Shown: one piece after another, positions 59,683 through 64,000 of the stretch
Layout of the letters: every line of letters starts with the position of its first letter
Numbering within the stretch: position 1 is the stretch's first letter
Assembly (NCBI RefSeq): GCF_030388665.1
Contig: NZ_CP128846.1
Span: forward strand, 744,001-808,000
DNA length: 64,000 bases
Reading direction: 5' to 3'
Source: Streptomyces flavofungini
GTDB lineage: Bacteria > Actinomycetota > Actinomycetes > Streptomycetales > Streptomycetaceae
The notes under the pieces: generated by a model
Told to the model about the DNA's origin: nothing
The model's input: the letters and a program-made list of their open reading frames with translations, nothing else
The model's database searches: none
Made by a program: the position numbers and the translations under genes

Positions 59683-61296
59683 GTGGCAGCCACGCGACCC
59701 CACTCCCCCGACACCGACTGGTGGCGCTCCGCCGTCATCTACCAGGTGTACGTACGCAGCTTCGCGGACGGCGACGGCGACGGCACCGGAGACCTGGCGG
59801 GGGTGCGCGCCAAGCTGCCCTACCTGGCCGCGCTCGGGGTGGACGCGCTGTGGTTCAACCCCTGGTACCTCTCACCGATGGTCGACGGCGGCTACGACGT
59901 GGCCGACTACCGGGTGATCGACCCGGCCTTCGGCACGGTCGCCGAGGCCGAGAAGCTGATCGCCGAGGCACGCGCGCTCGGCCTGCGCACCCTCGTCGAC
60001 ATCGTCCCGAACCACGTGTCCGACCAGCACGTCTGGTTCCAGGCGGCGCTCGCGGCGGGCCCCGGGAGCCCCGAGCGCGAGCTGTTCCACTTCCGTCCCG
60101 GCCGCGGCGCGCACGGGGAGCTGCCGCCCAACGACTGGCCCTCGCAGTTCGCCGCGACCGCCTCCGCCTGGACCCGGGTCGCGGACGGCGCGTGGTATCT
60201 GCATCTGTTCGCGCCCGAGCAGCCCGACCTCAACTGGGCGCATCCGGCGGTCCGTCAGGAGCACGAGGACGTGCTGCGGTTCTGGCTGGAGCGCGGGGTC
60301 GCGGGGGTGCGGATCGACTCGGCGGCGCTGCCCGCGAAGGATCCCGCGCTGCCCGACTTCGTCGAGGGCCGGGACCCGCATCCGTTCCTCGACCGCGACG
60401 AGCTGCACGACATCTACCGCTCCTGGCGGGCCGTCGCCGACGAGTACGGGGCGATCTTCGTGGGCGAGGTGTGGCTGCCGGACTCCGAGCGCTTCGCCCG
60501 CTACCTGCGCCCCGACGAGCTGCACACCGCGTTCAACCTGTCCTTCCTGAGCTGCCCCTGGGACGCGGCACTCCTTCGGGCGTCGATCACGGAGACCCTC
60601 GCCCAGCACGCCCCGGTCGGCGCGCCCGCGACCTGGGTCCTGTGCAACCACGACGTGACGCGCACCGTGACCCGCTACGGCCGCGCCGACACCGGCTTCG
60701 ACTTCGCCACGAAGGCCTTCGGCACCCCGACCGACCTGGCGCTCGGCACCCGCAGAGCACGGGCCGCCGCGCTGCTCTCGCTCGCGCTGCCCGGTTCGGT
60801 GTACGTCTACCAGGGCGAGGAGCTCGGCCTGCCGGAGTACGAGGTGCCGGTGGACCGGATCCAGGACCCGATGCACTTCCGGTCGGGCGGCGGCGATCCG
60901 GGCCGCGACGGGTGCCGGGTGCCGTTGCCGTGGGTGGCGGGCGCGCCGCACGCGGGCTTCGGGTCCGTGGCGGAGCCCTGGCTGCCGCAGCCCGCCGACT
61001 GGGCCGTGTACGCGGCCGACCGCCAGTCGGGCGACGCGGCGTCGATGCTCGCCCTGTACCGCGCGGCGCTGCGGATCCGGCGTGCCGAGTCCGGCTTCGG
61101 GGACGGCTCGCTGACGTGGCTGCCCGCGCCCGACGGAGTCCTTTCGTTCGCGCGCGGCGACGGTCTGGTCTGTGTGGTCAACCTCGCCGCCGCGCCCTTT
61201 CCACCGCCCGCCCACACCAGCCTCCTGCTGGCCAGCGGCCCCTTGGACGACGAGGGGCGGCTCCCGCAGGACACGGCGGCCTGGCTGCGGGTCTGA
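59683..61296 (+). CDS. Cytoplasmic GH13 alpha-glucosidase
   Basis: A 537-residue glycoside hydrolase family 13 enzyme without signal peptide. Conserved regions: WWRSAVIYQVYVRSFADGDG; DIVPNHVSDQ (region I); GVAGVRIDSAALP with nucleophile Asp212 (region II); IFVGEVWLPD with acid/base Glu262 (region III); LCNHDVTR with Asp324 (region IV). It hydrolyses imported alpha-linked oligosaccharides from the non-reducing end. Placement after the permeases and before the secreted glucanase suggests that nigero-oligosaccharides or similar are its substrates. GTG start at 59683 with GAAAGGA upstream. Confidence 0.9.
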   Translation: MAATRPHSPDTDWWRSAVIYQVYVRSFADGDGDGTGDLAGVRAKLPYLAALGVDALWFNPWYLSPMVDGGYDVADYRVIDPAFGTVAEAEKLIAEARALGLRTLVDIVPNHVSDQHVWFQAALAAGPGSPERELFHFRPGRGAHGELPPNDWPSQFAATASAWTRVADGAWYLHLFAPEQPDLNWAHPAVRQEHEDVLRFWLERGVAGVRIDSAALPAKDPALPDFVEGRDPHPFLDRDELHDIYRSWRAVADEYGAIFVGEVWLPDSERFARYLRPDELHTAFNLSFLSCPWDAALLRASITETLAQHAPVGAPATWVLCNHDVTRTVTRYGRADTGFDFATKAFGTPTDLALGTRRARAAALLSLALPGSVYVYQGEELGLPEYEVPVDRIQDPMHFRSGGGDPGRDGCRVPLPWVAGAPHAGFGSVAEPWLPQPADWAVYAADRQSGDAASMLALYRAALRIRRAESGFGDGSLTWLPAPDGVLSFARGDGLVCVVNLAAAPFPPPAHTSLLLASGPLDDEGRLPQDTAAWLRV

Positions 61297-61341
61297 CCCG
61301 CGGCGGGGCCGCCGCCCCACCCCCTCGGAGAGAGGTATGTC

Positions 61342-63564
61342 ATGCGCACCTCATGCACCGTCTCGGGGCGCTCCCCCGCCCGAAGAGCCGCACCGGCCTG
61401 CGCCGCACTCGCTCTCGCGGCCGGCCTGCTGACCGCGCTCGCTCCGGCCGCGCAGGCCGCGCACGACCCGTCGCGTGTCCGGCCGGCCGCGGCGGGCGCG
61501 AGCGTCCCCTTCACCTCCGTCGAGGCGGAGAGCGCCACGTCCAACGGCACCAGGATCGGCCCCGACCACACCCAGGGCACGGTCGCCTCCGAGTCGTCGG
61601 GACGGCAGGCCGTCCGCCTCGCGGCGGGCCAGCACGTCGAGTTCACCCTGCCCGGCGCGGCGAACGCGGTGAACGTCGCGTACAGCGTGCCCGACGGCCA
61701 GTCGGGGTCCCTCGCCGTGTACGTCAACGGCGTGAAGCTCGACAAGTCGCTCGCCGTGACCTCCAAGTACAGCTATGTCGACACGCCCTGGATCCAGGGT
61801 TCCAAGACCCACCACCTGCTGGACAACACGCGGCTGCTCCTCGGCCGGAACGCGGGCGCGGGCGACAAGGTCCGTCTGGAGGCGACCGGCACCCAGGTGA
61901 CCGTCGACGTCGCCGACTTCGAGCAGGTCGCCGCGGCGGGCGGCAAGCCGTCCGGGGCGGTGTCGGTGACCGACAAGGGCGCCGACCCGTCCGGGCAGGG
62001 CGACTCCACGCAGGCCTTCCGGGAGGCCGTCGCCGCCGCGAAGGGCGGCACGGTGTGGATCCCGCCGGGCGAGTTCAAACTCACCCAGCCCCTCAGCAAC
62101 GTCGACGACGTGCGGCTCAGGGGCGCGGGCGCCTGGCACTCCGTCGTCCGCAGCTCCCGCTTCATCGACCAGTCGAGCGCGCCGACCGGCAAGGTCGGCC
62201 TGCACGACTTCGCGGTGATCGGTGAGGTCACCGAGCGCGTCGACAGCGACCCGGACAACTTCGTGAACGGCTCGCTCGGCCCGGACTCGGCCGTGTCCGG
62301 GATGTGGTTGCAGCATCTCAAGGTCGGCATGTGGCTGATGGGCAACAACGACAACCTGGTCGTCGAGAAGAACCGATTCCTCGACATGACGGCCGACGGC
62401 CTCAACCTCAACGGCACCGCGCGCGGGGTGCGGGTGCGCGACAACTTCCTGCGCAACACCGGGGACGACGCGCTCGCCATGTGGTCGCTCAACACGACCA
62501 ACAGCGACTCGGCGTTCATCGGCAACACCGTCTCGCAGCCCAACCTCGCCAACGGCATCGCGATCTACGGCGGCCGGAACATCACCGTCAAGGACAACCT
62601 GGTCCTCGACACCAACGCCCTCGGCAGCGGCATCGCCCTCTCCAACCAGAAGTTCCTCGACCCGTTCTTCCCGCTGGCCGGGACCATCACGGTGTCCGGC
62701 AACAGCCTGGTGCGCACCGGTGCGATGAACCCCAACTGGAACCATCCCATGGGCGCGCTGCGCGTCGACGCGTACGACAGCGCCATCGAGGCGACCGTCG
62801 ACATCACCGATACGACGATCACCGACAGTCCGTGGAGCGCCTACGAGTTCGTCTCCGGCGGCGGCACCGGCAAGGCCGTGCGGAACGTGCGCGTCGACCG
62901 GTCGACGGTGACCGGCGTCGGCACGGTCGTCGTGCAGGCGGAGACGCCGGGCGCGGTCCGGATGAGCAACGTGAAGGCCACGTCGGTGGGTGCCGCGGGC
63001 GTCTACAACTGCCCCTACCCGTCCGGCTCGGGCAGCTTCACGCTCACCGACGGCGGCGGCAACTCCGGCTGGGACAGCGTCTGGGACGACTGCTCGACCT
63101 GGCCGAAGCCCGGCGGCGGCAACCCCGACCCCGACCCGAAGCGCAACCTCGCCAAGTCCCGCCCGGCCACGGCGACCGGCTCCACCGACGTCCACACCCC
63201 CGGCAAGGCGGTCGACGGCGACGCGGCGACGTACTGGGAGTCCACGAACCACGCCTTCCCGCAGTCGCTCACGGTCGACCTCGGCACGGCGGAGCCGGTC
63301 CGCAGGCTCGTCCTGAAGCTGCCGCCGCCCGCGGCCTGGGAGGCCAGGACCCAGACCCTCTCCGTCCAGGGCAGCACCGACAGCTCCGGCTACCGCACCC
63401 TGGTCGCGTCGAAGGCGTACCGCTTCGACCCGGCGACCGGCAACACCGTCACGATCGACGTCCCGGCGTCCGCACCGAACGTCCGGCACCTGCGCCTGCA
63501 CGTCACCGCCAACACGGGGTGGCCCGCTGCGCAGTTCAGTGAGGTGGAGGCGTACCTGAGCTGA
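61342..63564 (+). CDS. Secreted GH87-like alpha-1,3-glucanase (mutanase/mycodextranase type)
   Basis: A 740-residue exported multidomain protein. Signal peptide 1 to about 40 (ends PAAQAAHD). Residues about 55-205 are a CBM35-like domain (FTSVEAESATSNGTRIG...DVADFEQV). Residues about 210-595 form a right-handed parallel beta-helix with Asp352 in MTADGLN and Asp375-Asp376 in NTGDDALA. These three aspartates have the same spacing (23 and 24 residues) as the catalytic Asp1067/1090/1091 of a Bacillus GH87 alpha-1,3-glucanase, from memory of that work. A Pro-rich linker and a C-terminal F5/8-type (CBM32) domain follow (NLAKSRPATATGST...WESTNHAFP). It probably cuts alpha-1,3-glucan of fungal walls or mutan. 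Confidence 0.82.
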   Translation: MRTSCTVSGRSPARRAAPACAALALAAGLLTALAPAAQAAHDPSRVRPAAAGASVPFTSVEAESATSNGTRIGPDHTQGTVASESSGRQAVRLAAGQHVEFTLPGAANAVNVAYSVPDGQSGSLAVYVNGVKLDKSLAVTSKYSYVDTPWIQGSKTHHLLDNTRLLLGRNAGAGDKVRLEATGTQVTVDVADFEQVAAAGGKPSGAVSVTDKGADPSGQGDSTQAFREAVAAAKGGTVWIPPGEFKLTQPLSNVDDVRLRGAGAWHSVVRSSRFIDQSSAPTGKVGLHDFAVIGEVTERVDSDPDNFVNGSLGPDSAVSGMWLQHLKVGMWLMGNNDNLVVEKNRFLDMTADGLNLNGTARGVRVRDNFLRNTGDDALAMWSLNTTNSDSAFIGNTVSQPNLANGIAIYGGRNITVKDNLVLDTNALGSGIALSNQKFLDPFFPLAGTITVSGNSLVRTGAMNPNWNHPMGALRVDAYDSAIEATVDITDTTITDSPWSAYEFVSGGGTGKAVRNVRVDRSTVTGVGTVVVQAETPGAVRMSNVKATSVGAAGVYNCPYPSGSGSFTLTDGGGNSGWDSVWDDCSTWPKPGGGNPDPDPKRNLAKSRPATATGSTDVHTPGKAVDGDAATYWESTNHAFPQSLTVDLGTAEPVRRLVLKLPPPAAWEARTQTLSVQGSTDSSGYRTLVASKAYRFDPATGNTVTIDVPASAPNVRHLRLHVTANTGWPAAQFSEVEAYLS

Positions 63565-63576
63565 CCTTCGCCGAAC

Positions 63577-63607
63577 GCGGTCCCGCGGGGTACGCCCGCG
63601 GGACCGC
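63577..63607. terminator. Bidirectional terminator hairpin
   Basis: GCGGTCCCGCGGG (63577-63589) pairs perfectly with CCCGCGGGACCGC (63595-63607) around 5 nt. It lies between converging genes and its last base is the last base of the leftward gene's stop codon. Likely terminator for both. Confidence 0.75.
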
Positions 63608-64000
63608 TACAGGGTCCGCCGGGACACCAGCGCTTCGGCGATCCCGGTCCGGGTGCGCAGGGGGCCGACCACCACGTGGAAGGTGCGCTTGTCGCGTGCC
63701 CGCAGCACGGTGACCGCTCCCCTCGCCCCGGACGCCCGGCGGGGTTCCTTGGCGTCGTACTCGATGACCATGGCGCGCTTCCCGCACGACAACTGGAAAA
63801 AGGGGGCGCTGTGCTCGCCCTGCGAGACGGAGCCCAAGCCGTAGGGCCCGCCGGGAAGGTCCGGGCCGCCGTCGTTCCCGCCCTCGGCCTCATCGCCGTC
63901 CCCGGCCTCATGACCGTCCTCGTCCTTCGGCCATGCGGTCGTCAGGCCGGAGACACTCGCCTTCGCACCGATGACGAGGAGGCCGCAGGCCCCGGGTTCG
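63607..64000 (-). CDS. Unidentified protein, C-terminal part
   Basis: The frame stays open from the right window edge to a TAG at 63609-63607, giving at least 130 residues; the start is outside the window. It holds an acidic low-complexity stretch (DEDGHEAGDGDEAEGGNDGG) and then a C-terminal part with alternating strands (AMVIEYDAK, GAVTVLRARDKRTFHVVVG). There is one cysteine near the visible start (EPGACGLLVIGA) and another in QLSCGKR. Family not recognised. Internal starts such as the codon at 63837 are less likely, since the frame is open further upstream. Confidence 0.6.
   Translation of the reverse strand, partial: EPGACGLLVIGAKASVSGLTTAWPKDEDGHEAGDGDEAEGGNDGGPDLPGGPYGLGSVSQGEHSAPFFQLSCGKRAMVIEYDAKEPRRASGARGAVTVLRARDKRTFHVVVGPLRTRTGIAEALVSRRTL

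Overview
The window looks like a Streptomyces (or close relative) chromosome. GC is very high, GTG starts and 4-nt start/stop overlaps are frequent, and one surface protein carries an LAxTG-type sortase signal. It holds about 50 protein genes, nearly all metabolic or secreted. I see no rRNA, tRNA, CRISPR array or intact mobile element.

Region by region. 1-1848: the end of a sphingomyelinase-like nuclease-fold enzyme, then a secreted FG-GAP propeller protein. 2035-12556: the most interesting block, a cobalamin (vitamin B12) acquisition locus. A leftward six-gene operon encodes two surface-anchored proteins, an ECF transporter (T component, fused double ATPase, S component) and a BtuF-like protein without a signal peptide. 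A rightward gene encodes a secreted protein with an alpha/alpha-barrel followed by a transcobalamin-like beta domain. The 533-bp gap between the two transcripts carries two divergent cobalamin riboswitch cores, one per direction. 12580-21034: mixed small genes (nitrobindin-like, DUF779, phosphodiester glycosidase, GDPD-like), a secreted protein split by an in-frame amber codon, and a NucA/NucB nuclease fragment.

21186-28587: a polyol or sugar catabolic cluster (DeoR regulator, polyol-type MFS permease, two FGGY kinases, histidine phosphatase, 2-hydroxyacid dehydrogenase). 28653-34649: a GNAT acetyltransferase and a five-gene oligopeptide-type ABC importer. 34761-39924: acyl-CoA catabolism (two acyl-CoA dehydrogenases, a quinone-oxidoreductase-like MDR, an XRE-cupin regulator, a 2,4-dienoyl-CoA-reductase-like SDR). 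40503-43818: a compact terpene cluster (cis-prenyltransferase, class I terpene-synthase-like protein with degenerate metal motifs, P450). 43739-46816: enoyl-CoA hydratase, PIG-L deacetylase, alpha/beta hydrolase.

46994-49943: lutABC lactate oxidation. 49994-53796: an osmoprotectant-type ABC importer split between two convergent transcripts. 53981-54997: an NHL propeller. 55053-63564: a LacI-controlled glucan locus with a binding protein, two permeases, a cytoplasmic GH13 glucosidase and a secreted GH87-like alpha-1,3-glucanase. Together these read as a route that cuts alpha-1,3-glucan outside, imports the oligosaccharides and hydrolyses them inside. The window ends inside an unidentified leftward gene.
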